From Pomphorhynchus laevis (Eukaryota > Acanthocephala > Palaeacanthocephala > Echinorhynchida > Pomphorhynchidae): DNA of 64,000 nucleotides. Position numbers and translations under genes: made by a program. The notes under the pieces were generated by a model. That model worked only from the letters and a program-made list of their open reading frames with translations. It was not told where the DNA came from and did not search any database. How positions within the stretch are numbered: position 1 is the first letter of the stretch; every line of letters starts with the position of its first letter. Shown in pieces: positions 10,985 through 24,640 of this stretch. The DNA lies in contig WNNJ02001468.1 of the NCBI GenBank assembly GCA_012934845.2, forward strand, positions 1 to 64,000, in the 5' to 3' direction.

Positions 10985-13375
10985 CTAATTATTCTAAAAG
11001 ATTTTTGGATTAAACGCTTAATTCAATTTCCCATTAGGATTTAATGACGTGTAACAAGGAATTGACAGAAGTAGTATAGTAAATAATAAACAACTATATT
11101 ATAATAATCCTGTTAGACGCGAGCCAAGAATGCGTGACGATAAAAGGAATAAGAAAAATAGACTTAAAAATATTAAAAAAGATATGTATATAAATGAACA
11201 ATTAGAAATATTAAAACAACTTTTAAGTGATAGTGAGCTAGAAGATCTTTATGTAAATATAAGAAGTTTTTCTAAAAATATCATTTGTTCAATAAATCAA
11301 AAATTAATAAACAATTATGATAGGTTAAGTTGTTTAATAGACAGTTATTGAAATGTAAAATAGTATAATCGTACAATAAATGTTAATAATAACAATAAAA
11401 AATATATACTGACCATAAATTTCATCAATAAATGTATAGATAACATAAATATAGGTAGACTTTTAAATAATTCTAAAAGTAAAGAAATAATAGGGTCAGA
11501 TTTAAGTAAATATATTCCTAAAATAACTTATAAGCTGTTACCATCATTAGGACGATAAATTTTTAATTATAATAAAGGATTGAAATCTATATGTAAAGAT
11601 AATATTAAAAACAATAGAAACTGAATGCGATTGCAAGTCTTAATTTTGATAAAATAAATGAACATATATGTACCCATAATCTAGAATTAATTGAAAATTG
11701 TGAATTAAGAAAGCTGCTATCAAAAGGGTATAAATATAGATTAAATAATAACAAAACAAAATAAAATTTACAATTAGTTATATGATGACTTAAATGCTTA
11801 CTTTGCTAAGCTGATTAATTGTGAAAGCTTAAATGCATAAAGATAAACATGTGAAAGAGTTATATATTTGATGAAATCTAAATGTAAATGAAAATAGCAA
11901 ACAATTATAAAAGGAAAGATAAATTTAATAAAGATATGTATACAGAATTTTCTAAATTAAAGCATAACTATATAATAACAACTATTGATTATCAACTATT
12001 AACTTTGCCTTAATATGCAAAAGCTTTATTATGATATACTAATGAAAGAGGTTAATTCTAATAATAATAACTTATAGTTTATAATAACTTAAATGATTAC
12101 TTTAGTAAACTGATTAATAGTGAAAGTTCGAATATATCTAAGATAAAAATTAGGAAAGATTATATATTTGATGAAATTTAAAAGAAAATTAAAATAAGAA
12201 ACAATTATAAAAGGAAAGATAAAATTAATAAAGATATGTATAAAGAACTTACTAAATTAAAGGATAACTATATAATAACAACTATTGATAAAGCTAGTAA
12301 TAACTTTGTCTTCATATGCAAAAAGCTTTATTATGATATACTAATGAAAGAGGTTAATTCTAATGATTTAAATGTAAATCCAACATATGAACGTAGTGAG
12401 TTGAGTTTAGAAACAATTATTACAAGTCACTGTTCTATAATGGATAAAAAGGGTATAAAGGTTGAATTAGATAATAAAACTATACCTATATTATATTGGA
12501 ATCCAAAATTACATAAAAATCCAATAAAACCTAGGTTCATATGTAGTGCGTTGAAATGCACATTAAAACTACTTTCTCTTAATATGAATAAAATACTTAA
12601 AGTAATTAAAGCACACTTCAAAAAGTGTGCTTAATACTGGTATAAATATAATATAATATATAATTATATAATTTTTAAATATATAATTAATACTGTTTTT
12701 TTGTAAAATTAAATTTACAAAAAAAACATATTTTTGCAAGATTCATGCAAAAATATTATGAATTTGATTATGAATTTAATGAATTTGATTATGAATTGAT
12801 TATGAATTTGTTCATAACTGTGTAAAAACTAAATCTAAACAATATAAATGTATGAAATATATGTTTCGATACATTGATGATATATGTGTATTTAATTCTA
12901 ATAATTTTTATTCAATTAGTGAGCACATTTATCCAGAAAGCCTTATTCTTAATAAAACCAATATTAATGATAAAGAAGGTGTATATCTAGATATGAACAT
13001 TAAATTAACATTAACTAAAACTACTATTAATTTATATCGTAAAGATGACATATTTAAATTTACAAGAAACATATTTTTGCATGAGCATTCATGCATACCA
13101 TATAATATAAAATATAATACATTAAATAATGAAATTTTAAGAATTGCAACAATATGTAATGATATTGGCTTTCTTCAAAATCATTTAAATAATTTAATAG
13201 ATGCATATTTTAAACTAGGTTACTATAAAAATAACATCAAGCAGAAAATAGTAAAATATATAAATCAACACAATAATATAAAGAATAAATTTAAAATCAT
13301 TAGCGGAGAATTTTTATGGATAGTTAATATACTTTGTATTAGAATAGAATACAATAGAATAGAATAAACAAATTT
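10985..13375 (+). mobile_element. Penelope-like (Naiad) element, internally rearranged
   Basis: Begins within the end of the GIY-YIG domain (near 11000 the frame reads DFWIKRLIQ-like residues), then follows the linker region (11130-11351 and on) and the N-terminal RT (12236-12634, with ASNNFVFICKKLYYDI and PILYWNPKLHKNPIKPRF). The palm between motif A and motif B is missing and replaced by about 170 bases of AT-rich DNA; motif C (MFRYIDDICVF) and the thumb resume at 12806-13366. A segment of about 300 bp around the RT start is tandemly duplicated (about 11760-12060 and 12075-12366). Clearly non-functional. Confidence 0.9.
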
Positions 13376-13436
13376 AATCAGATGAAATTCGTCTATAGCA
13401 CGTATTTAGCCCGCTGTTATGTTGAGTGGAGGAATT

Positions 13437-13712
13437 AGGGGTCGAAACCTGATAGCATAGCAGTTCCTCCTGATGACCTCTAATTCTTATTCTGATACAA
13501 CGTCTGTTATTTATTAGTCAATTCATAAAAATGACGTTTATTTTAAATTTTATTTTTTATTTTTTATTTTTTTTTAACTTGATTTAAATTATAGAAAATC
13601 TAAAAACAATTATTAATTTTATTATTTAATTATTAAATTTTGATTTAGCATTATTATGTTTTGTTTATTTTATAATTATATTTAATACGTAGACTCATTT
13701 AGCTGATTTGAC
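13437..13712 (+). repeat. Penelope terminal repeat following the 11-13.4 kb copy
   Basis: Starts aggggtcgaaacctgatagc and ends tacgtagactcatttagctg. It is in the same orientation and relative position as the terminal repeats after the long copy at 40.3-41 kb. Confidence 0.85.
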
Positions 13713-14089
13713 TGTATTTCTAATTCGTTCTATGATATCATATTCATTTCTACTATATATTCACTTATCCTTCAGTGATTTTCGACTTCTACAAAGTTTA
13801 TAATTCCGCAAGTTGTATTTCCGCTACACATTTTGAACCACTTTAATTTCTTAAACCTGTAAACGTCATCAATTTTTTATTTAATCTAAGAGTGTAACAT
13901 TTGCTCTACGATCATTTATCTATCGTATATATACGATGAATGGAGGATATATACTTTATAATATGTAATTTATATAATTATAATTTATAATTTATAATTA
14001 TAATATAATATAATTATAATTATAATTATAATTTATAATTAATATATTTTTAATATTTTTTATTATTTATATTGTTGTGGTTGTAATGG

Positions 14090-16440
14090 GCAGATTGCAG
14101 TTGGTAAGGGATGCAAATGCGCAAAGGAAGACATTGCACAAACTGCGCTGCAACGAACTGCGGTAATCGAGGAACAGCAGTCGCCCGCCACCATCTGATT
14201 CAAGTGTTCGACCCCGTATTGACATTCTCGTTATTCTCGCCGCATTCAAACGTTGATTGTGAAAAACCAGGCAGATCAGCTGGGCTCGTAGTGGATATAC
14301 CTGTTCGCATTGATTCTCGTACACAAGATGCGGATATGGGTATAGCGGATCTGTATAAGGAGATAATCACTTGGAACCTGAACATATTCATTCCTCTAAG
14401 GTGCAATGAGACCCGTGAGTTTCTTCGTGAGCTTTCGCGCTTATATGAATACGCTTGCACTGCTAGAGATTGATATGATTATCTGCTAATGAAAGCAACT
14501 CTGTTGTGTCAATTCATCCTCCAACGCTTTGGCTCCAGGAAAACTGCAATATTACGAAAAACTATGAACATAAGGTTGATCATGTGGAAGTTGGGCAACC
14601 TCCAAGACTTGGCACAAGATGCTCGGATTTAAAAGCTTCACGCGAGTGTTCAAACAAAACCCAAACATCAACGTAGCTGGAAAGACATTTTTCGTTTGAT
14701 TGTATGCCAACGGAAAGACAACCGCATCCATAAGAATGCTCGAGAACAAAACAATTCATCGTGGTGTTTTAAATCTGGACGCGAAAGTTGAGAACGAAAC
14801 TGTTAGAGAACTTCGCAAAAAAAGCAACACACGATCCACCAAAATGAATCCGAATACTAAACTGATAGAGCATCTACACGACATTATCCCCTTTCATCCC
14901 ATAATGTTTGAGACAATTGGCATGGATGAAATCAAGAAAGCTTCACTCCGAACGAAGGGAAGTGCCTGTCCCTCTGGATCCGATGCCCGGATGTGGCAAA
15001 CATTTCTTTATAATTTCCGACGTGACTCGTCGTCTCTCGCTACTTCACTTGCCTGTCTTGCCATTCGTTTGGCATCAAATATGGTATCCCAACGAAGTGT
15101 TGTTGAATTCAGTGCTAGCAGGCTGATTGCTTTGAACAATGATTTAGGTGTCCGGCCAATCGGAATATGCGACGTACCTCGACGAATAATTGTCAAGGTT
15201 ATTCTCAAACTCATAGACGACCACCTACAAGACGTCGCTGGTGTCATACAACTTTGTGCCGGGCAGAAGTGTGGAACTGGATTCGTCGTTTACTTGCTAC
15301 GTAAGCGATTTTACGAGCGCGGAAATTCCTGCATTTTGATACTAGATGCAGAGAATGCGTTTAACCTCATAAATAGAAAGGTAGCATTGATCAACATGCC
15401 GATCATCTGTCCTGCGCTATGGATTATTCTATCTAACTTGTACGAGGAAGGAGGTTTACTGGCTATTGAGGTGGAAATTTGGACTTCTGACGAAAGTTTC
15501 ACTCAGAGTGATCCCTTAGCAATGGTCGCCTTCGCTGCCGCGTCTCTCCCGCATATTACGCGAATTCAAGCTCACATTTCCTCGATTGAACAGAAATGGT
15601 ATGCTGACGATGCCAATTTTGTTGGAACCGTCGAAGAATGCCGATCAGTTGTTGGCATCATAATAAAGGAGGGCAAGCGTATGGGTATAACATAAATCCT
15701 TCAAAATGTCAATTACTGGTCCACCCTGAATTCGTGAACAAAGCCAATAAATGTTTTGATGATTCTAATGTGCATATCTGTCCGAATGGTGTTGAAGTAT
15801 TGGGATCTTTAATTGGAGATGAATTCTTTATGGAAGATTGGATTGCACGCAAAGTGGACATATGTTCCAAATGTGTATAGAACCTGGTGGAGATTGCTAT
15901 TTTCGACCCACAAGTCGAGTACAATTCTTTGACATAATCACTGCAGCATAAGATGACTTACGCGAAGAGGATTTTCGCCTTCAGTCAAGAGGATTTGCGA
16001 CCTCCTGACTGAAGTCACTTCGTGTGTTGCAATTGATCCCGTGCTGAGTCTTTTAGATTCCTCTATTCAGTTCGAGTCGGCTAGAACCTCACGTGATAGT
16101 GAAGCGATGCTTGATGCCGTGTGCACGGATCTGTTCGGAAGACGAAGCGAGCGCGTCTTAATGGACGTCGCTATATTCAATTTTCTTGCTACTTCTTATT
16201 TCGAGAGATCACCTTCATCAGTCTACAGCTATCACAAGTCGCGCAAAAGCGCCCGTTAATACTATGATGTTAAGACTATTATCGCACTTATATGACGTAA
16301 GATAAGCTTCTCCCTTGCGCTATCAACATCTATGTGTATTCGCAGCCAACGCTCAGCACTTCACTGGTTCGAGCACATACAGCGGATCCATTTGGGGCAA
16401 ACCAGATGTGGATTCGCTACGGATGGTTGAGGATTTCATG
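14090..16440 (+). pseudogene. Reverse-transcriptase element of unassigned clade, degraded
   Basis: Seen: an open stretch of 331 codons at 14700-15695 with RT landmarks: KGSACPSGSDARMW, GVRPIGICDVPRR, ILILDAENAFNLIN (motif A), SFTQSDPLAMVAFAA (motif B) and KWYADDANFVG (motif C, YADD). Flanking frames extend it to about 14320 on the left and 16260 on the right, so the full protein was probably over 600 residues. The type with 'AGPSGLDA...VRPIGI...LCAGQ...WYADDA' is abundant in many invertebrate genomes, but I cannot name its clade. GC content is clearly higher than in the surroundings. Several interruptions show that the copy is dead. It lies in the large intron of the collagen-like gene. Confidence 0.8.
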
Positions 16441-18589
16441 AATTAAGTTTTAAATGCCAAATTTAATGTATAATGATGATATTAGGGCCCATTTGCGGGT
16501 AACCTTTTAATTCTAGTGTTTTGTTTACGAAATTATCATATTATTAAATTTATTATAATAATCTATGATTAATAATAATTTATAATTTAATCATTTATAA
16601 TTAATAATTTATAATAAATTATAATTTTAAAAATTGAAAGGAAATTTACAGGAATTAAATGCATCGATGATCGATGTAATTCAAAATTAAATAAGGATAT
16701 TAAGAGTAATAGGAGAGTAAATAATAACAATATTTTTAATCATAAAATATCAAAACTACAATATTTTTAAAAATAAACAATATATTACATCAAATATATA
16801 TCAAATATAATATATAATATCAAATAATATATATAATCATATAATAGTGATGGGTAATCTACAGGATGCTTTTGGGTGATTTTGACAGTGAACATTGAAC
16901 GAACTAGCAATAACTTAAATGAGTTGTAAAACCGCACAAATACTTCTGTTTTGTACGTGATGACGAAAGCAGCCGCTTTTGAAAATTCGTAATATTTTTT
17001 TATTTACTTCATTCTCTCCATACTAAATAATTGATCAATATTGGTGAATAATGTGTGGGCAAACTGCCATAATTTACAATCTACAGTGTCAACGATCAAT
17101 ATTGGAAAATCTCTGATAATTAAGCTACTGATTATATCTTAATTCTTGAAATACGGAAGAATTTACAAAAACTTTGTTAACCGAAAATGCGAGAAATATA
17201 TCTGAAATACAGATATTCGAAAAAATACAATATATTCAACAATTACTCCTTTAAAATAAAGGATATCATAAAGGGACTAATTAAGCCGGATCGTTTAGAC
17301 CCGTCAGATAACTAAAAAGTTAACATTTAACAGTCGAACCATAGAATTCATAACTCACACAAATACCTAACTTTCTTCTTACATTTAATAATTTAGTTTG
17401 CATCTCCAACAGACAGCTTGTAAAATTATTCCATTCACCGTGGCCTATAGTAAACTACCTAGTTTATCCTTAAACGATGTCCTTCAATTCTTTAAAGTGA
17501 TAATATAACCAATGAACGCCTTGCTCGCCATCTGGCTTGATTTTCGATCTCCAACTTTAAAGAATTCGACTTATAACCAAAAATTCACTATATGTAAGGT
17601 TTAGTGCTAACATCTATCTATTCAACCTATTTCTAGACTACAAACTACGTCATTTATTATTTGAATCACAAGATTTCCAGCAGAAAAGAGTATATGGCAA
17701 AGCTCAATGCTCTCGATCATGAAATCATAAAAGTCGCCACTGTTCTAAAATCTCTTTGGCAGCAACCTCACACAACCAAAATACCTATCATCATTGGCGC
17801 CTTCCTTCACAATTACCAATACAAGCTGAGTACTATCCGCATTCCCTGTCATGAACGTTCAGTATGTTACTGCAAATTTTGTCATCTCCAATTTTCAATT
17901 ATTTTACATTTATTCCACTAACCATTTATTCATTATTATATTTATTCCATTATTTCATCAATAACTTTTACCAAAATAAATACTTTAACTGTGAATTGCA
18001 CTATAATGTCTCAAAAACATCTACAATCATTATGTAGCTAGATAAAATATTTTTTCAGAAATAGCACAAAATCAAATCGCTTTTGAGTCAAAGATACGGA
18101 TCACACTGTAAATTTTTATTTCCGCTCTAAGCCGAGAAACCGCAGTGGCATTAATAAATAACTTCTCAAAGTTATTTATTAATGCTTATGTGCAAACCAA
18201 TAAATTATTATAAATAACATCATTAAGAAATAATACTTTAACAAATTATTTAGCAATAAATAATTATTTATTGAATAATTATTTATAAATAATATGAAAC
18301 AATATCAATATTATAAATTAATTCAATGACCTAATTTCTATTAAATTTGCTCTTAGACGAATTGATTTTTAAAAAATTAGTTAATGTGTTAGCTAATTTT
18401 AGGACAACTTTAAATTAACAAATTTAAAGCTCTCAACGTAAGATATTAAATTTAAAATTACATTTTTATTTATAGATATTAACAATGTCGTAAATCAGAG
18501 TACCCGATAACGGTTAAGCGCTTTTAATGAAAACTATATTTATTCTAAAAATTATTTAAAGATTATGCAACAAACTTTATTTTGCTTAC
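16441..18589. other. AT-rich intron, no recognised gene
   Basis: No exon supported. An 86-codon frame at 17661-17921 (plus) with sequence such as KEYMAKLNALDHEIIKVA has no recognisable family and no supporting splice or repeat context; I do not call it a gene. Confidence 0.4.
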
Positions 18590-18973
18590 CGATATACTTA
18601 ACGGTACTGTTATCGGTTTTTGTATATCCAACTTTTTATTATACTCAAATTGAGAACTTTTGCTATTAACTCTGTTACTCGGAGATGACCTGACAAATCG
18701 AACCCCTAGATGTGCAGTATGCTTGTCGTCTTCATCATAAGTGATGTCTTTATATGCATCTTTAACTACAAGTTCTAATGAGTGCTCTCGAAACAAAATA
18801 TCCTCCAGCGATTGTAGTCTGTTTTCAATGCGATAAATTGTAATGTTGTTTACTGTTATTGAAATGCTCATAGCAAATATTATTCCGAAACATAACAGCG
18901 CATATTTGAAATGTTTTAGTTTATCGAAGAGATTTGATGTTTCTTCTTTAGAAGGCCTTATTTGGTCGGCTGT
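18590..18973 (-). CDS. Colmedin-like host gene, membrane-anchor and coiled-coil exon
   Basis: Seen: acceptor ATATTTAG, 384 bases open (128 codons, phase 0 in and out), donor GTAAGC. The peptide starts TADQIRPSKEETSNL, then a hydrophobic helix YALLCFGIIFAMSISITV of membrane-spanning length, then IYRIENRLQSLEDILF with heptad-like spacing, then a hydrophilic stalk containing HLGVRFVRSSPSNR. Known: gliomedin/UNC-122-type colmedins are type II membrane proteins with cytoplasmic N-terminus, membrane helix, coiled coil, collagen repeats and olfactomedin domain. This exon supplies the first parts in the right order upstream of the collagen exons on the same strand. No start codon of the gene is identified; the N-terminal exon lies further right. 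That it belongs to the same gene is inferred from order and domain logic. Confidence 0.6.
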
Positions 18974-21740
18974 CTAAATATAGTAATTAGTTTAATTTAG
19001 AAATGCAGAAGTTATTTAAATTAAATAAAAACAATAAATTAATTAATATTTTAATTAAGCTTATATTAAGCTTTAATTAATTAATATTTTATATTCTATT
19101 ATAAATTAATGCATTTAATATCTAAGTAAATAAAATCTTCGTACATGATTAGAAACATATTTAGGCGATAAAATTGAACATAAAGGATACATGCACTTTG
19201 TGCCTTTTCTCATATTATAGGGAAAATTATTTATTTTAATTAAATAACTAATTAAATAATTAAATAATTTAAAATTATTAAAATAATTAAATTATTTAAA
19301 TCGTTTTATTAATAATTAAAAATAATATTTTGATATAAAATTATTTTCTTCAAAATAATATAATTAAATTATTTTAAATTAATTAAATTATTTTATTCAA
19401 AATAATTGAAATTATTTTGACGAATAATTTATCGACTTTGTGCTTTGAAATTTGTGTGGATGTTGCGGGTAGTATACGAATAATAAAACACGTTAATAAA
19501 ACAAAAGTCTATGCTATTTTAATAAAGTAGGATTTCCAGGAAACATTTGTCCAAATATGAAATTTCTAATTAATACAGTCAAAATTAGCTACTGATTTTC
19601 TTCGGTATGAATTTACATTGAGCACACTTACCATGATCATAGATCGCGAATAAATCAATATCAATATAGAGGATTATACAAAGAGGAGATATTACATACT
19701 TTAGGTAGTTAAAGAAATCATAAACTTTGTTGTTTTTATTGAATGGAGAAACGAAAAAAATAACACGAACAATAAAGTATACTTCGACGTTATGATAGCA
19801 TAATAAAAAACAAAAATATAATTTCACAGTTACTTTGTGAAGCAACAAAAGCCGCGACAACATTAACTGAAACGAAAATTGGACTACAAAGTGCTAAATT
19901 CACACAGTTTCTATAGGAAATACGATTTTATTTAAAAAATTATCCCGATATAAGTATAGAATCCAGGACGAACTCGTCCATGTTAAACGTTTTAAGTAAA
20001 GCTTAACGCTTTCATGTAGTTCATTAAACTTGAACACGAATAAACAAAGTAATAATACGAATTAGGCAAGTATCACGGTAATCAATCAAAACACTACACC
20101 CTTCAGCTGAGATTCTGTTTCTCTTAGGCATTTATTGATACTTTAGAAGTAAAAATTACCTTACTAGATAAGGGACGGAAAGTAAAAGACAGTTGGTGCG
20201 ACACAAAGGATAATAATTAGAAAAAGGTCGACTAGAGAGGAGTTTAATTTCCACAAAACCGTTTGATCATCATTTAACTGTTGTAGTTCAGATTGTTTTT
20301 GAATTTTGTAAATTCTGGTTATAAAACCCGAATAAACTTTTACTTTTCTTTTAATTTTCAATGTCTTGTTTCTAGCAAAGATTATAGCTGGCGTGTTGTA
20401 GGATTATAATATGAGTAAAATTGAAGTAAGCGTAGAATATATATCAACTATGAAGCGGATGGGTGACATATTGCGGATTATGGCTTAATGGACAAATCGT
20501 CGCAGGTTGTGCACGCTGATTATAATGAGTTTCACGTCGGTGAAATTAGTACGATCAATTTCCGCGATAACTGGCTTGTATTTACAAATAAAGGAGCATG
20601 CTCTACTAAGGTCTACCGTTTTTGCGCATGAATGTAAGCAGATAGTATATTTGCTGGATCAATTGTGGCAGTAGTAGGAAGCAATTAATGGATATGATTA
20701 AATAGAAATTCCTTGAGTGTTTAAGAATATAAAGATAAATCTATATTTAGTGTTATTTGAAGTGAAATTAATGGACAGTGAAGTCCCCTCTAATTATAAT
20801 AGGTTGGTTTAGACTTATCTGCTAGATAACAGTGGATAATAAAGTATAATAAATTATTTTTAGACTAAGATAAAAGTTAAAATATAAAAAAGATTAAAGT
20901 TTTATTGACTCCATAGCGAAAGATTAAGTTATTGGCTGTAATCAATATTTTTGATATTTATTTTCGAAACTTTATTTTTTGAATTTAGTATTGAATAAAG
21001 TTTCTTGCCTTCAACTTTTAAACTTTATATTCCACGTAAAATAAAATTCTTATATGATATTATAATATAGTAACGTTTTAGTCAACCTTATCTACAAACA
21101 AGTTAAAATCGAGTTCGCATGCAACTTTATTTAAGTCAGAACTAACTATTCAAACAAATGACTGCTATCCTTAAAGATCTAAACGGCAAAAACCTTGAAC
21201 GCTGCATTCTTTATTGTCGCTATTCGGAAATTTGTAGAGTTGTGCGCTAAGGATATGTAAAATAATCACAAGCCTATATTCTGTTATCATTTATTCGCAT
21301 TTCCTATTCATAATAAGGAATGAAGGAAATCGAAAATACGCCACAATCAAAAATAACCTATCTGTAGTAATTTTATATTAATTAAGTAAAAATAAATTTA
21401 AGTAAATACATCTGATTTTCGCATAAACTAAATCTAACGACATAAATTATAAATCATATTGTTTTAAATTAACAGTGGATATCATGGCTTCTCTTAAATA
21501 TTCCTGTGTGATACCTATTTAGCAGTTTGTTAATTGTGAAAATAACTATCGATCAATAATGTGATTTTAAAAATGTGTCAATTTCAATTGTGAATTAAAT
21601 TGACAATTTATTTGCGCTTAGAATAAAATTTAGCAGTCAAATTTTTAGAATAAAATTAGAATTTAAATGTATCAGTCAAATACAATCAAAAACAAATTTA
21701 TAAAATTTAATTTAGTTAAAATTAAGTTTAGTTAGCCGCC
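18974..21740. other. AT-rich stretch, possibly holding the 5' end of the collagen-like gene
   Basis: No exon securely identified. A 54-codon open stretch on the plus strand at 20467-20631 (containing HADYNEFHVGEISTINF and NWLVFTNKGACS) has protein-like composition and a possible CAG acceptor at about 20504, but no recognised family. Confidence 0.35.
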
Positions 21741-21741
21741 A

Positions 21742-22006
21742 TTCTTCACTGGTCGGTTTGATATTATCCTCGTGTAGTTGTTTAAATCCTATCAGCATCA
21801 CTGTACACTACAATCAGCGTGGGTGGACCTCATCAGCAGTGAGCCCACGCCTACATTTCGTGCAGAAACAGTAACAGGACCGAAACACGAAATGTAGGCG
21901 TGGGCTCACTGCTGATGAGGTCCACCCACGCTGATTGTAGTGTACAGTGATGCTGATAGGAATCAAACAACCACACGAGGATAATATCAAACCGACCAGT
22001 GAATAA
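21742..22006. repeat. Foldback with 121-bp arms and hammerhead-like boxes
   Basis: Left arm 21742-21862, right arm 21886-22006, nearly perfect inverted repeat with a 23-base loop. The plus strand has GGACC-GAAAC at the loop edge and CTGATGA-GGTCC in the right arm; GGACC and GGTCC are complementary. An inner stem GCGTGGG/CCCACGC encloses CTGATGA. It is directly followed by Penelope terminal-repeat sequence. Confidence 0.85.
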
Positions 22007-22009
22007 TAA

Positions 22010-22775
22010 ATAATTGTTTAAAATTTTATAGAATTTATATTTATATCAAGTTAAAATAAAAAATTAAAATTTTAAATAAAAGTCAATTTTTATGAATTGA
22101 CCAATAAATAACAGACGATGTATTAGAATAAGTATTAGAGGTCATCAGGAGGAACTGCTATGCTATCAGGTTTCGGCCCCTAACTCCTCTACCCAACATA
22201 GCAGCGGGGTCAAATACATTATAATGATGTATTTGCAATCAAATTTTACAATCAAATCAGCTAACTAAGTCTACGTATTTAATATAATTATAAAATAAAC
22301 AAAACATAATAATGCTAAATCAAAATTTAATAATTAAATAATAAAATTAATAATTGTTTTTAGATTTTCTATAATTTAAATCAAGTTAAAAAATGAAATT
22401 TAAAATAAACGTCATTTTTATGAATTGACCAATAAATAACAGACGATGTATCAGAATAAGTATTAGAGGTCATCAGGAGGAACTGCTATGCCATCAGGTT
22501 TCGACCCCTAACTCCTCTACCCAACACATTTCATTTAAGTGGAATATTTTTTGGATAGACTGTAAATATACTATAATCAGATTAGACTACAAAGTGTACG
22601 TATGTCATGCTATTAATTTAAATTTGAAATTTAAAATAAAAGTCAATTTTTATGAGTTGAATAATAAATAACAGACGATGTATCAGAATAAGGATTATGG
22701 ATAATCAGGATGAACTGATATGTTATCAGTTTCGACCCCTATTCCTCGACCAAATATAGCATGTTGGGTCGAGGA
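22010..22775 (-). repeat. Cluster of three Penelope terminal repeats, minus orientation
   Basis: Three successive copies of the Naiad terminal unit, at about 22010-22230, 22255-22530 and 22610-22775, each recognised by 'aataaataacagacgatgta' followed by 'catcaggaggaactgc' and the tttcg box. The third is shortened and more diverged. No coding part lies between them. The cluster resembles tandem terminal repeats left after loss of the element body. Confidence 0.8.
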
Positions 22776-24640
22776 ATTTAGTTATTCACTTTAGAAAGTA
22801 CACATTAATGCAGAGCAGTGAAGATGTTTGTCTTATTTACGGATTTATTATAACTCAGCAATACAACAGAATAAATTTGTTTAAATAAATTAAATTTATG
22901 TTATCAAATAAATTTGATATATCACACATCAAAATTATAATTAATTTGTAAGATTCGGAAATATTAGGAAATTTAAAAGGAAATGTTTAAACGTTACTTG
23001 CGCACAGTGTTAGATAACATGACCAGGTCAATGAATGTGATTAAACAAAAACCCTAAAATGCAATTACATAACAACTGTGATTTTGCTATATATAAAATT
23101 AAATGTCGATTTTGATGTCATTATTGATCCGATAAAACTGTCATTAACAGTGAATAATCACAAGTATCGAAAAGTTAATTTTATAGTTGGAAAAAGAGCA
23201 CACGTTAAAATGGCAAGTATCGATATAAAACGAGAAAATAGATTTATTTATAAGATAAAATTGTAATCAATTATAGACGACATAAAGTCATAACTTCATA
23301 AATTTAGCTAGTGTCTATGGTCTGAATTAAACACAATAAACTTGATTTTTATAGTTTTATTACGCTATCAAAATGATATTATAAAGTTATTTTGACAAGC
23401 CTACATTTAATTGAAAATAATGCCGAGAATTCGAACATCGGCAGCGTAAACACTCGTAATTAAGTTTCTCTAAGCACAATTTTGACTAATGAACACTTAG
23501 AAAATAAATAAACTCGTAATTTTATACATGTCATAATTAATTTTTATAGAAATCAATATGTATTATTGATTGATCAAGCTATAGCCAAGCAGAACTGTTA
23601 AGTAATGCGACTATAAAATAATCCGCTTTAATCATTTTGTAATGATTATTTTTGTATTATAATTATTTAATAATTGTTTTGTATACAACAATTTAAAGTC
23701 ATAATTTCCCTAATATGTCATAATTTAAAATTATCTGTAAGCTAATTTGTAACTCATTCTAAATCAGTTTTATCTCAAAAATTTGAACTTAATTAAATGC
23801 TTCATTTGCATCGGCACTAAATCCAATATTGCGACCTAGTTTGATAACTAAAATGAATAAAAAATTACACTCGTTAGGTGTTATTAGAAGTACTTTCGAA
23901 ATGGAAATTTATTTTAGATTTTAGTAATCGATCAAATCAATTAGACTTTATAATTTTATTTTAATAAGCTTTTAAAAGCTTAAAAAGCATAGAGAATATA
24001 TAATTTACGTAATATTATATAATATTACGTTATAATATTTTACAAGGATAAAATATTTTACTATTAGAAATTCACCAAATATTGATCGATAACATAACGC
24101 CATTAACATCATGCCGTTTAGCATACTAATACAATTAAAAAGGGTGCTTATTATATTTGTTGATTTTATCAATATTTTTAAACACATTAAATTTATATTA
24201 AACCATATTCTAACTGTTTTATAAATTTATACAATATATACTTTTAAAGATTTATTTCGTATTATCAAAATATTATTTAAATACGAAAAAACTGGATTTA
24301 ATGTACTTAACTTAAATCATAATTCTTCATTAACGTTAAACATTATTGCCAAGTAAATTTCAAGATATTAAGATAATTTAAATATATTTAAAAATTTTAA
24401 TCTTGAATTACTCAGTAATTCTTTCAGATTGATGCTATGTATTTACATATCACTTGTACACTATAAAATCTTTGTTAACAAGGGGATACAAACCGCGAAA
24501 TATTTAAATAAATAACATAAAATAGTGTTTGCCTATTGACGGTTTAAATTAACTATAAAAATTTATTATATATAATTACGAATATTATGAAATATATAAT
24601 TATATTTCAAAATATTTTATTTTATATAATATATTGTTTA
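22776..24640. other. AT-rich stretch, nothing recognised
   Basis: Small reading frames (for example 23078-23266) have no recognisable family. No repeat or splice-supported exon seen. Confidence 0.4.

Noticed and set aside
14067-15502. Minus-strand frames opposite the RT element
   Set aside because: Shadows of the plus-strand RT coding sequence.
17458-17580. Possible chromo-barrel-like peptide on the minus strand (KIKPDGEQGVHW)
   Set aside because: Only about 25 residues, no good acceptor and no neighbouring exons; probably chance.
17661-17921. 86-codon plus-strand frame as a gene
   Set aside because: No family, no splice or repeat support; length is within chance range for this window.
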